A stretch of DNA of 64,000 nt, from the NCBI RefSeq assembly GCF_038404745.2, contig NZ_JAYKTT020000001.1:372001-436000 (forward strand). The letters are read 5' to 3'. Below are positions 45,648 through 53,434 of the stretch, one piece after another; the stretch's first letter is position 1, and every line of letters begins with the position of its first letter. A program made the translations under genes and the position numbers. The notes beneath the pieces were generated by a model. That model made no database searches. It saw only the letters and a list, made by a program, of their open reading frames with translations, and had not been told where the DNA came from. Source of the stretch: Chlorogloeopsis sp038404745. Its GTDB lineage: Bacteria; Cyanobacteriota; Cyanobacteriia; Cyanobacteriales; Nostocaceae.

Positions 45648-48600
45648 CTACTCATTATCATTGTCTGGTTCAGTAGATTTGTCATCTTTGACTGCGTTTT
45701 CTTTGTCATCTTCCAGGCGATATAAGAACTCACAAGTATCTCGAATTAAGTTGAGTTGACGCCCTGCCAAACGAGCGCGATCGCCTGCAAATGACTTCTC
45801 AAATACCTCCACTACAAAATATCGTGCAAAATCGAGAACTGCTTGTCGTTCTTCCTCCCGTTTACTCATTACCCAGCGCCCTTCAGCAGTAGAAGAATGA
45901 ACGCGATCCATGAGTTTAAAAACTTCTGCTGCAACAGCCGCAACTAATGTTTCTCCATTAAATACGCTTAACTCAGCTTTGAGTATAGTTTCCGCTGCAA
46001 TATCAATCGGTTTCAAAACTGCATTAGATTTGGGATTATAACGCTTATTCGCTCTATAAAAGCGGCGATAAAGCTCTGTTAATTTCTTCGGATGATTGAG
46101 ACTTGATTCTTCTCCCACAATTAATTCCCCATTGGTATGGTCAAATTTTGCATAAGGGTCAAAACAAGGATAAAAATGATAGGTATAAAGCCGAATTTTT
46201 TCAATTCTGGCTGTTTCTACTCCCTGGTTACGTACCCAACGATTGAGATAAGAAAAGACGTAAAGCGGACTAGTTTCAAAGTCCTTTGCTAGTTCCGTAA
46301 ATCTTCCCCAGTTGGTATCGTAACCAGACTTTCCTTGTCGCGCATTCACATCTAAATGAATGGCGTAAGCAGCAGTTAAGACATTTAAGGGTGCTGGATA
46401 TTGAGTACCGTTTTCATTCCAACCTTCAAGGATGTAGTCTAAACGAAACCTGTCTCTTCTTACCAAAGCGCGAAAGGCATGAGGCGCACTGTCAAGAAAA
46501 ACACTTTCTTCAAACTCCGCACCATCATTAAATGGTGGGATTGGCGACTCAGAAACCACTGTTTTAACATCTAAAATCATCGGAAAAGCAAACGCTAACC
46601 AGCTAGGCATTACCCAAGATTCTGTATCAGTGCTGTCTCGCCCTGGTGGTAGCGCCATGAAGTAAAATGTTAAAGGCTGGTCTTCAGGATAAGAAAGCTT
46701 AAATGTACGGTCTTTTTCAGTATCTAGATTTTCATCTATTAAGAAAGTATCCACACTTTGATAATTTTCCTTATCTAAATGTGCTTGTAAGTCTTTAGTG
46801 ATGAAATGATTGCGGACGCTAGTATCAAAGCGAGTTTGAGCAATTCCACTGTAAGCTTTCTGCAAAAACTTATTAGTTTCTGGTGTGAAGTAATAAGTCG
46901 GATAAAAGTAGAGATAGCGATATTTACCGTCTTCAAATCTTTTACCTACTGCTTGAGTTTGATTCATCAAAATTTGCCTGAGCATCATTTCTACACCTGC
47001 AATGCTAGAAATATTGCGCTTGGCATTAGAACCACCCAACATTTGTTTGTTGGTATAAACTTGCGGTGTAAACAAAACTGCTGATTCCATCTGCTCAGTT
47101 ACTGTGTAAGCAGAGTGAGAAATTGAACAAATTAATTGTCTGCCCCTTCCTGGTTTTTTAGCAGCATTGTAGTTACCTAACTCATTGAGAAAATTATCAG
47201 TTTGATTTTGAGATGATGGTTGTTGATTTGTAGTTGGTAACATGACAACTCTTGATACCCATTGTCTTAAATCGTCCCATCCATCAGGTAATTTATATTG
47301 TGCTAGTATTGGAGAAATTAAACTTGTCAAAAAGTCAATAACTTGCTTGCAAATTTCCCGTACATCTTCAATACCTGGATGTTCTTCGAGATACTTAGCT
47401 GCGAGATAATACCATTCATAAGGTACTCCGCCAGTATTACCTTTTAACTTGTTTTCTTTCAAGCTTTCATTGATGCGCTGAATGTGGCGAATCTGAGGGA
47501 GATATTTTGCTAAATTCCAGAATTCAGCTACCTTATGAGTTAAATCAAGAGCAGGTATTTCTGGTAATTTTTTATCTTTTTTGCGAATTGCTTCAATACC
47601 ATTAACGGTTTCATCCCAAATCTTGCGACTTACTAAATCACCAAATTCTGCTATTTGATCAATACGGATATCATCAGCAAAATTAAAATCAAATTCAGCA
47701 GGTAAAACTCCTTGTTTTTGAAACTTGACTAAATTTTCACTGCGGCTTTTGGCAACAGATGCTTTATTAGAACTTAAAATGCGTAATGTTGCATCTAAAG
47801 CCACTGGCATTAAGCCTGGAGAATCAAAAAATAAGTTGTAATATTCGGCATATTTCATGCCTTTACCATCTCTACCAAATCCTGTTTGCCTTAGTTTTAA
47901 CTGTCCTGCACAAAGGGATTTAATATTATTAACTACAAGGTCTGGTAAATCTTTTGCTGAGATAGGAGGAGCATTACGTGCAGCTAAGTAAATCACGCCT
48001 GTTGGCAGATATAGTAAAGGTTCATAGTATGTATCCTCATCAGTATTGAGGCTAGTATAAGCTTGAATTACAGCATTGTTCACAACATTAGTTAAAACAC
48101 CCCGATTCTCAGCAATGCGATGATAGGTAAATTTCAATTGCCCATCACTAAGATTATGAATAATTTCTTGCAGTCTGGGATTTTCTGCATCCTGGGGATG
48201 TTTAACAATTGAGGCGAGAGAATCAGCCAAACAAGTTAAATCTGATAAACTACGAATTGTACGGTCTTTGAGAACGGGATTTAACCCAAATTCAGAAAAA
48301 TTCCAATTAGTATCCCAGCGACGTTGTGCATTGTAAGCCATGCACAACAAGTCATCGATATACTCTTTGTAATCTTCTGGATTATCTGGATTGATAAAGC
48401 TATCAAGTCCTAACTGTCTGATTTTTTTATCAATAATTTGGCGATGTTCTGCTAACGGTAACTTGCGGCAATTTTCTGGTACATCAGGAAATTTTTCAAA
48501 GTCATGTAAAATGAAACCAGCAATTACTAAGCGTCGTTCTCGTTCTCGTATTACCCGCCGGATAGTTGTATCTAGATTTTCTAACCGCTTTTCAATTAAA

Positions 48601-49016
48601 TTTGTAGGAAATAAACCATTAAGTAAGTGTGTATTTAGTGATTGATCGGCAGCGTTATCTCGCCTAACTTTAGTTTTACCTTCCGCTTCTCGTTTTTGGT
48701 CAATTTCATCAAAGAATTTACCACCTTTAGCAGTCACACCAATCGCTATCCCCAAAAGATTGGGTAAAACATACTCGGCAAAATCTGCCATGACTTGATC
48801 GCCTGGATTTTGTGCCTGAATAGCTTCACGCAATAGCTTAAGTGTGAGTAATTGTCCTTGTGCTTCGATAGTGCGATCGCTATCACTATCAAAACCAAAA
48901 TCATCCGATAACCAATCTTCATCTACTGTTTCAGGATTTGAATCATTTCCTGTTTCTAAAATTGATAATTGTTGATATTCATCTGAAGTTTTACTTTTTT
49001 TAGCCATTTTATTCAC
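45648..49016 (-). CDS. cas10d: Type I-D large subunit Cas10d (Csc3) with HD nuclease domain
   Basis: Cas10d (Csc3) is the I-D signature protein, a Cas10-like large subunit that also carries the HD nuclease that other type I systems keep in Cas3. The 1122-residue protein has an acidic N-terminus, an HD region with His-130 and His-171/Asp-172 in FILHDFEKFPDV, and a large Cas10-like core. I see no GGDD cyclase motif, as expected for Cas10d. Met-4 is an alternative start. It is separated from cas3' by about 2.1 kb of inserted genes and noncoding elements. Confidence 0.95.
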   Translation of the reverse strand: MNKMAKKSKTSDEYQQLSILETGNDSNPETVDEDWLSDDFGFDSDSDRTIEAQGQLLTLKLLREAIQAQNPGDQVMADFAEYVLPNLLGIAIGVTAKGGKFFDEIDQKREAEGKTKVRRDNAADQSLNTHLLNGLFPTNLIEKRLENLDTTIRRVIRERERRLVIAGFILHDFEKFPDVPENCRKLPLAEHRQIIDKKIRQLGLDSFINPDNPEDYKEYIDDLLCMAYNAQRRWDTNWNFSEFGLNPVLKDRTIRSLSDLTCLADSLASIVKHPQDAENPRLQEIIHNLSDGQLKFTYHRIAENRGVLTNVVNNAVIQAYTSLNTDEDTYYEPLLYLPTGVIYLAARNAPPISAKDLPDLVVNNIKSLCAGQLKLRQTGFGRDGKGMKYAEYYNLFFDSPGLMPVALDATLRILSSNKASVAKSRSENLVKFQKQGVLPAEFDFNFADDIRIDQIAEFGDLVSRKIWDETVNGIEAIRKKDKKLPEIPALDLTHKVAEFWNLAKYLPQIRHIQRINESLKENKLKGNTGGVPYEWYYLAAKYLEEHPGIEDVREICKQVIDFLTSLISPILAQYKLPDGWDDLRQWVSRVVMLPTTNQQPSSQNQTDNFLNELGNYNAAKKPGRGRQLICSISHSAYTVTEQMESAVLFTPQVYTNKQMLGGSNAKRNISSIAGVEMMLRQILMNQTQAVGKRFEDGKYRYLYFYPTYYFTPETNKFLQKAYSGIAQTRFDTSVRNHFITKDLQAHLDKENYQSVDTFLIDENLDTEKDRTFKLSYPEDQPLTFYFMALPPGRDSTDTESWVMPSWLAFAFPMILDVKTVVSESPIPPFNDGAEFEESVFLDSAPHAFRALVRRDRFRLDYILEGWNENGTQYPAPLNVLTAAYAIHLDVNARQGKSGYDTNWGRFTELAKDFETSPLYVFSYLNRWVRNQGVETARIEKIRLYTYHFYPCFDPYAKFDHTNGELIVGEESSLNHPKKLTELYRRFYRANKRYNPKSNAVLKPIDIAAETILKAELSVFNGETLVAAVAAEVFKLMDRVHSSTAEGRWVMSKREEERQAVLDFARYFVVEVFEKSFAGDRARLAGRQLNLIRDTCEFLYRLEDDKENAVKDDKSTEPDNDNE

Positions 49017-49113
49017 TTAATTAATTAAATAGGAATTCACTTGTCTGACATAAAGTGGATATTGCTGTAGTTTTGTGAATAATCGTCAACATTCATTTGC
49101 TCACTTTAGAATT

Positions 49114-50133
49114 TTATTCAAATCCTTCCAGTAATTTAGCAACTTGCTCTGGAGATGGAAGCTGATTTTCTAGTTCTTGAGGTAGTGCGGAAACTATTTG
49201 ATAAGTTCCTACACCAATTGGTTTGTTAGATTCCTTCAAGGCATATTCAACAATAGTTCTCTGTTTAGACTTGCAAAGAATAATCCCAATGGAAGGATTT
49301 TCATCAGGCAGCTTTACCTTGTCATCTAAAACAGCTAAATAAAATTGCATCTTGCCGATATATTCAGGTAAAAACTTACCAATTTTCAGTTCTATTGCTA
49401 CGAGGCATTTTAAACGACGATGATATAATAAAATATCTATAAAATATTCTTCATCATCAATTTCTAATCGATATTGACTACTGATAAACGCAAATAGACC
49501 GCCCATTTCTTGTAAAAATGGTTCAACTCTGGTTAAAATTGCCTCTTCTAGCTGTCGTTCACTATGTTCATCTGCTAATTCCAAAAAATCAAAAGTATAT
49601 TCATCTTTAACAGCTAGTTTTAATTGGTTACGAATTTCGGCTGGTACAGTCTGGTCAAAGTTAGTCTGATTAAGCAGAGTTTTTTCATAAGTTTTATTTT
49701 CAATTTGGTGAACTAAAACATTTTTTGTCCAACCAAATTTGCGAGTCATTCTGATATAAAACTCTCGTTCTATGTCATCTTTGCACTTCTCTAAAATGAC
49801 TATATTGTGAGTCCATCCAATTTCTGCCACCAATGGTGGCAGAATTTCTTTAGAGTAGTAAGCCAGGTAAAAATCTCGCATTCTCCAAATGTTACGAGCA
49901 GAAAATCCACTAATTCCAGGAAACTCTGCTTGCAAATCTTTTGCTAACTGTTCAACTACCGATTTACCCCAGCCTACTTCCTGCTGTCGGGTAAAAATCA
50001 TCTGTCCAATATCCCAGTAGAGGTTTATCAGTTCCCGATTAACTGCTTTTAGTGCTTCATACTGGGCTGAACGAATCCGCTGTTTTATTTCCATTAGTAA
50101 ATCTGTGTAATTATCTGAAATGGGGTTACTCAT
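49114..50133 (-). CDS. YhcG/DUF1016-type PDDEXK nuclease
   Basis: The 339-residue protein has the DUF1016 N-terminal helical domain (RAVNRELINLYWDIGQMIFT-like, here KAVNRELINLYWDIGQMIF, and GWGKSVVEQLAKDLQAEFPG) and a C-terminal restriction-like nuclease core. Active-site elements are DEEYFIDILLYHRRLKCLVA and IELKIGKF (D-ELK). The family (YhcG, PF06250/PF17761) is linked to mobile elements, and some members act in defence or recombination. Its ATG overlaps the DUF433 stop by four bases (50130-50133). The pair lies between cas3' and cas10d. Confidence 0.9.
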   Translation of the reverse strand: MSNPISDNYTDLLMEIKQRIRSAQYEALKAVNRELINLYWDIGQMIFTRQQEVGWGKSVVEQLAKDLQAEFPGISGFSARNIWRMRDFYLAYYSKEILPPLVAEIGWTHNIVILEKCKDDIEREFYIRMTRKFGWTKNVLVHQIENKTYEKTLLNQTNFDQTVPAEIRNQLKLAVKDEYTFDFLELADEHSERQLEEAILTRVEPFLQEMGGLFAFISSQYRLEIDDEEYFIDILLYHRRLKCLVAIELKIGKFLPEYIGKMQFYLAVLDDKVKLPDENPSIGIILCKSKQRTIVEYALKESNKPIGVGTYQIVSALPQELENQLPSPEQVAKLLEGFE

Positions 50134-50369
50134 AACGGAAAAGGTTCAACTCGCTCATGGCTAACTAACTGACGCGCATAAACTAAACAAGCTTGTACAT
50201 CTTCTCGTTCTAACCAGGGATAGCCCTCTAGCAAGGTTTCGATAGTGTCTCCCGCCGCGAGCATTTCTAAAACGTGTTCAACCGCTAGGCGGCGATCTCG
50301 AATAATTGGTTTACCGCCAAATATTTTGGGGTTGACTGTGATTCTTTCCAAAAGTTGTTGTTCGTTCAT
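50130..50369 (-). CDS. DUF433 antitoxin-like protein
   Basis: The 79-residue product is a DUF433 protein: RITVNPKIFGGKPIIRDRRL, AVEHVLEMLAAGDTIETLLE, then YPWLEREDVQACLVYA. This is a small helix-turn-helix-like domain often paired with a toxin as antitoxin. Here it overlaps the YhcG-type nuclease gene as ATGA, so the two form a two-gene cassette. A toxin-antitoxin function of this pairing is an inference. Confidence 0.88.
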   Translation of the reverse strand: MNEQQLLERITVNPKIFGGKPIIRDRRLAVEHVLEMLAAGDTIETLLEGYPWLEREDVQACLVYARQLVSHERVEPFPL

Positions 50370-50401
50370 AACTAACCTCCAAAGATTTTGAAGTTTTTTG
50401 A

Positions 50402-50593
50402 CTACTCCTTCTGAGTAGGAGGGAAGAGGGAAGCTTGATTAAAACTTACTGTTTTAAGATGTAGCGTTCTAAGTGACTTACTCAACCATCAGCCAAGCTG
50501 TTGGGGATTAAGACTGCTTACGCCTGAGCTTAATACCGCAAGCTGGTGCTTCCCTCTTGCAAGGGAATTCTCTAATTTAGCTAGAGAATTCCC
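50402..50593. other. Structured noncoding region with nested hairpins (possible IS200/IS605-derived or ncRNA)
   Basis: Three perfect pairings define this 192-bp block. CTACTC (50402-50407) pairs with GAGTAG (50413-50418). AAGAGGGAAGC (50424-50434) pairs with GCTTCCCTCTT (50548-50558), closing a 113-nt loop. GGGAATTCTCTA (50563-50574) pairs with TAGAGAATTCCC (50582-50593). Hairpins near both ends recall IS200/IS605 ends or PATE-type miniature elements, or a guide-like ncRNA of TnpB. No transposase or TnpB gene is present, so the origin is an inference. Confidence 0.5.
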
Positions 50594-50616
50594 CAGCAGA
50601 TAACCTATCGAATCGG

Positions 50617-50814
50617 TTATGCTGCTAACAAACGATACTCAAATTGATTGTGAGCAACTTGCCTTTTCTCAACAAGGAAGCCTTTCTTACGAGCTTCAAA
50701 CACAGTGTGTCCAAATCGAAAACTAACATTTGCTGCTAGTTCATCGCTTGAATGCCAATTACCGTCCTTGAGGATTGCAATCAATTTCTCAAGGTTTGTT
50801 GATTTGACAAGCAT
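50617..50814 (-). CDS. Small winged-helix-like protein
   Basis: The 65-residue product reads as a compact helix-turn-helix with wing: LEKLIAILKDGNWHSSDELA, then VFEARKKGFLVEKRQVA and QFEYRLL. The pattern (helix, NWHSSDELA, recognition helix, beta wing) fits small DNA-binding domains, though I do not recognise a named family with certainty. The start ATG at 50814 follows CTCCT-like AGGAG (50820-50824) on the minus strand, a good RBS. Its upstream region contains the two direct repeats matched by the mini-array pseudo-spacer. Confidence 0.7.
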   Translation of the reverse strand: MLVKSTNLEKLIAILKDGNWHSSDELAANVSFRFGHTVFEARKKGFLVEKRQVAHNQFEYRLLAA

Positions 50815-50902
50815 AGTATTCTCCTAATTTATAAGTTTTGACATACAACCATAGCAGCCAAAACGCTTGTTATATAAGGACTTCAGCGATTTGTATAATC
50901 TG

Positions 50903-50931
50903 ACGCTACTCAATGCGATAGCTCTTGTCAA
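50903..50931 (-). promoter_or_regulatory. Candidate promoter of the winged-helix gene
   Basis: On the minus strand a perfect -35 TTGACA (50926-50931) is followed after 17 bp by TAGCGT (50903-50908), a weak -10. It lies about 90 bp before the ATG at 50814. The proposed crRNA-like target site A (50922-50957) covers the -35 box. Confidence 0.4.
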
Positions 50932-50947
50932 GCATTTAAATAAGATC

Positions 50948-50993
50948 TGACTTATTCAACCCCTTATAAGCGTTGACTTATTCAACCTCTTAT
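50948..50993. repeat. Pair of 20-bp direct repeats, candidate regulatory sites
   Basis: TGACTTATTCAACCCCTTAT (50948-50967) and TGACTTATTCAACCTCTTAT (50974-50993) differ at one base and have a 26-bp period. Each contains GACTTATTCAAC, whose complement is GTT followed by GAATAAGTC. They overlap the promoter region between the winged-helix gene and the mini-CRISPR. Confidence 0.75.
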
Positions 50994-51003
50994 GAAATCC
51001 TTT

Positions 51004-51009
51004 TATATA
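51004..51009 (+). promoter_or_regulatory. Possible promoter of the mini-CRISPR
   Basis: TATATA (51004-51009) with TTCAAC (50981-50986) 17 bp upstream gives a weak -10/-35 pair. A start near 51016 would place the first degenerate repeat at the very 5' end of a short RNA. The -35 overlaps direct repeat copy 2. Confidence 0.3.
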
Positions 51010-51028
51010 TGGAGTCTTACGCGCACAA

Positions 51029-51138
51029 AAAACAATCCTTTAAAATCCCTATTAGGGATTGAAACGAATAAGTCTGTGCTTAAAACCGTAAGCTTTTTCT
51101 CCGTTGCATTGACCAAAATCCCTATGAGGGATTGAAAC
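51029..51138 (+). CRISPR. Degenerate two-repeat mini-CRISPR (crRNA-like RNA candidate)
   Basis: Two copies of the 3' part of the array repeat are seen on the plus strand: AATCCCTATTAGGGATTGAAAC ends at 51065 (identical over 22 bases), and AATCCCTATGAGGGATTGAAAC ends at 51138 (one change). The ends are 73 bp apart, exactly one repeat plus a 36-nt spacer, as in the main array. The 5' halves of both repeats have diverged. The pseudo-spacer is 51066-51101 and begins GAATAAGTC. The unit is transcribed opposite to the main array and its last base is one base from the cas3' stop codon. Confidence 0.65.
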
Positions 51139-51139
51139 C

Positions 51140-53317
51140 TCACGCAACCCATATCTCATCTCCTTTGCTTTTAAACGTATAAGCAAGCGTATCTAGCAGC
51201 AGTGCAGAGTGACCAAAAGCGATCGCATACGGTGCGTTAGCATCATGAAAGCTGTAGCGATCGCTAATTGGATAAATCTGAAAGTGCATTGGCAAACTTA
51301 ACCGCATTCGCACTTGGGCAACTGGACGACGAATCACATAACAAACCAAACCTTCTTTTTTCAGGCGTTTGTTAATTTCCCCAATCCAGTAGTTTTCAGG
51401 TTGCCAAATTTCTACACCCTTTAAAACCTGAACCTTCCAAGCATCGGCAATTGCCTGTAAATCCCCAGAATAGGTAAATTTCCAGTTCAGCCGTTCCTCG
51501 CGGTAAGAACGCAACTTCATAAATGCTAGACAGTGAGCAAATCTACCTTTGGCAATGGGTTGTCCGATGCGTTGTGCGGTTTCTTTCAGTGTCCGCATAA
51601 ACGCCGCTTCTGTCCACATTTCAATTTCTAAATTACTTAAAATTCCAGGTAAATCGTAGGTTTTAAACCTGTCTGCTTCGTTTACTTCCATTAAATCGTA
51701 TAAACCACATTGCAGAGAGGTAGTACCCCGAAAACTAGCAGCATCCTCAGCAATGGGATTTCCTGATTTACCTGAAAGCGCTTGCCAGTCTTTTGTCCAT
51801 GCTTGAATACGTCCGGCTATAGATTTCAAACTAGTCTCAAATACTTCTTCACAAGCTGCTTGAAACTGCTCTCGACTTTGGGCATACTGTTGTTTAATTG
51901 TGCGATCGCTCAATTGATAACACAACCAAAACGACTGCACTGCACCCCAACGGCGATAGTAGCCATGAAAATCATTAATTTGGCGATATTGCTCTTTAAT
52001 CGTGTTTTGCATAAACAGGCGATCGCAAATACAATTAACTGTTAAAGGTGGAGACTCTATCTGAAATAAACGCTCTACTAAAAAATTAGGAACAAGAGCA
52101 TAAGCTGTGAAGTTTTCAAATTTGATTTGTTGACCATTTTTTTCATATCCATCATGTCTGCCTAACCTTCCTAAGCGTTGGATAAAGTTACCTGCATCTG
52201 ATGATTCAAAAATCAAAAAATTAATTTTAAAGTCAACACCAACATCAATTGTACTAGTGCCAATAACTAAATCAGCAGCAAGGCTTTGCTCTTTTTCACC
52301 TTTACCAGATAAACCTGTATTTTCTCCTACTCTTAAGCCATGAGGCTGTAAAATTTCTTGAAAAAATGGAGTGAGTCGCTTGACTGCTGCAATGGAATTG
52401 AGAATAATTGCGCCTTTACTCCCTGGATATTGCTTAAATTGACTCAAAATCAGATTACTATTTTCTTTTAACCAAGTTTCAAAAGCTTTAAAAGTAGGTT
52501 CTAAGGGAATAAAATTTAGTGAAATTGCTCGCGCTACTTGCCGCCATCCCTGCGATCGCAGCTGCTGTTCTTGTTGTGGAGTATCAGGAAACTGATATTT
52601 ATTTTGTTCTTGTGGATTGATTTCTCGACAACGAAACCCTGCTGTTTCTAATTTAGAAATTAAATTTTTATCAGGTGTAGCAGAAAGAAACAAGAATTTC
52701 TTGCGGCGATTTGTACAGCGAATTAATAGCATTGTATTAATAACACTAGCTATCTGGGGAGCCGCAAAAACATGAAATTCATCAAATATAAATAAGTCAA
52801 AGTCTTTATCAATTCTTCCCCATAATTTATCTGGGCTATCACCGTGAATAATATAAGCACCGCGATGTAAGTAATGGAAAATATCAGGGTTGGTTAATAA
52901 TGCTTCTCGTTGACTTGTGAGAGTTGCGATCGCTGCACTTTTTTTCAAGCCTTCATTTTCTGCATAAATTTCTAAATCAGCCCCACTTAGTCGCACTACA
53001 CGCGGTTTATCTCTAGGCTGGAATTCTTCAACATAACCTTTAATCTGCGTTTCTTGATCGCGAGCAAGTTCATTAGTTGGGTAAAGTCCGATAGCAGAAA
53101 ATTCACCTTGAAAAACTTCTAAATAAGCAGCCAAACTTTTACCATCGCCTGTCATGGCAGTGTTGAACACTACATCAATATTTGGATCGCGTAACGCCTT
53201 TAATGTTGCTGCTTGATGCCAAGAAAGTGACCAATCTTTAGGTAATTTCACCCCGTCGGGTGCGGGGACGGTTTGAGAATAAACGGGTTTGAGAGTAATT
53301 TTGTAACTTTCGGACAT
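51140..53317 (-). CDS. cas3: Type I-D helicase Cas3' (no HD domain)
   Basis: Cas3' is the superfamily 2 helicase that unwinds target DNA for I-D interference. The 725-residue protein has Walker A AMTGDGKS (54-61), DEAH-type box FIFDEFHVF, SATP in FLFLSATPDKN and helicase motif VI QRLGRLGRHDGYE. It lacks an HD nuclease domain, as in all I-D systems where Cas10d supplies it. It is the first cas gene of the locus and diverges from the WYL regulator across a 117-bp region with repeated operator-like motifs. Confidence 0.95.
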   Translation of the reverse strand: MSESYKITLKPVYSQTVPAPDGVKLPKDWSLSWHQAATLKALRDPNIDVVFNTAMTGDGKSLAAYLEVFQGEFSAIGLYPTNELARDQETQIKGYVEEFQPRDKPRVVRLSGADLEIYAENEGLKKSAAIATLTSQREALLTNPDIFHYLHRGAYIIHGDSPDKLWGRIDKDFDLFIFDEFHVFAAPQIASVINTMLLIRCTNRRKKFLFLSATPDKNLISKLETAGFRCREINPQEQNKYQFPDTPQQEQQLRSQGWRQVARAISLNFIPLEPTFKAFETWLKENSNLILSQFKQYPGSKGAIILNSIAAVKRLTPFFQEILQPHGLRVGENTGLSGKGEKEQSLAADLVIGTSTIDVGVDFKINFLIFESSDAGNFIQRLGRLGRHDGYEKNGQQIKFENFTAYALVPNFLVERLFQIESPPLTVNCICDRLFMQNTIKEQYRQINDFHGYYRRWGAVQSFWLCYQLSDRTIKQQYAQSREQFQAACEEVFETSLKSIAGRIQAWTKDWQALSGKSGNPIAEDAASFRGTTSLQCGLYDLMEVNEADRFKTYDLPGILSNLEIEMWTEAAFMRTLKETAQRIGQPIAKGRFAHCLAFMKLRSYREERLNWKFTYSGDLQAIADAWKVQVLKGVEIWQPENYWIGEINKRLKKEGLVCYVIRRPVAQVRMRLSLPMHFQIYPISDRYSFHDANAPYAIAFGHSALLLDTLAYTFKSKGDEIWVA

Positions 53318-53322
53318 ACACT

Positions 53323-53424
53323 TAAATAGTGTCCGTAATTAGTTGTTAAAAACTATATTGGCACGCAAAATAGGGGTTGACAAGATATATCAATATAAAA
53401 GTGTATATATCAATATAAAAGTGT
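53323..53424. promoter_or_regulatory. Operator-like repeats between cas3' and the WYL regulator
   Basis: ATATATCAATATAAAAGTGT is repeated perfectly in tandem (53385-53404 and 53405-53424). GTGTCCGTA follows the second copy (53421-53429) and recurs beside cas3' at 53329-53337, where it is part of the inverted repeat ACACTTAAATAGTGT. A -35-like TTGACA lies at 53377-53382. The shared motif at both divergent starts suggests one regulator, probably the WYL protein, controls both. Confidence 0.55.
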
Positions 53425-53434
53425 CCGTATAAAA

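Noticed and set aside
45648..49016. Cas10d as a type III Cas10 with cyclase activity
   Set aside because: No GGDD motif is seen, and the gene order with csc2, csc1 and HD-less cas3' is type I-D.
50402..50593. tRNA or known riboswitch
   Set aside because: The stems do not form a cloverleaf or any riboswitch core that I recognise.
51066..51101. Mini-array pseudo-spacer targeting the structured block at 50526-50544
   Set aside because: The 16-of-19 similarity does not include the seed at the spacer 5' end and has no PAM in register, so it reads as shared ancestry rather than a target.
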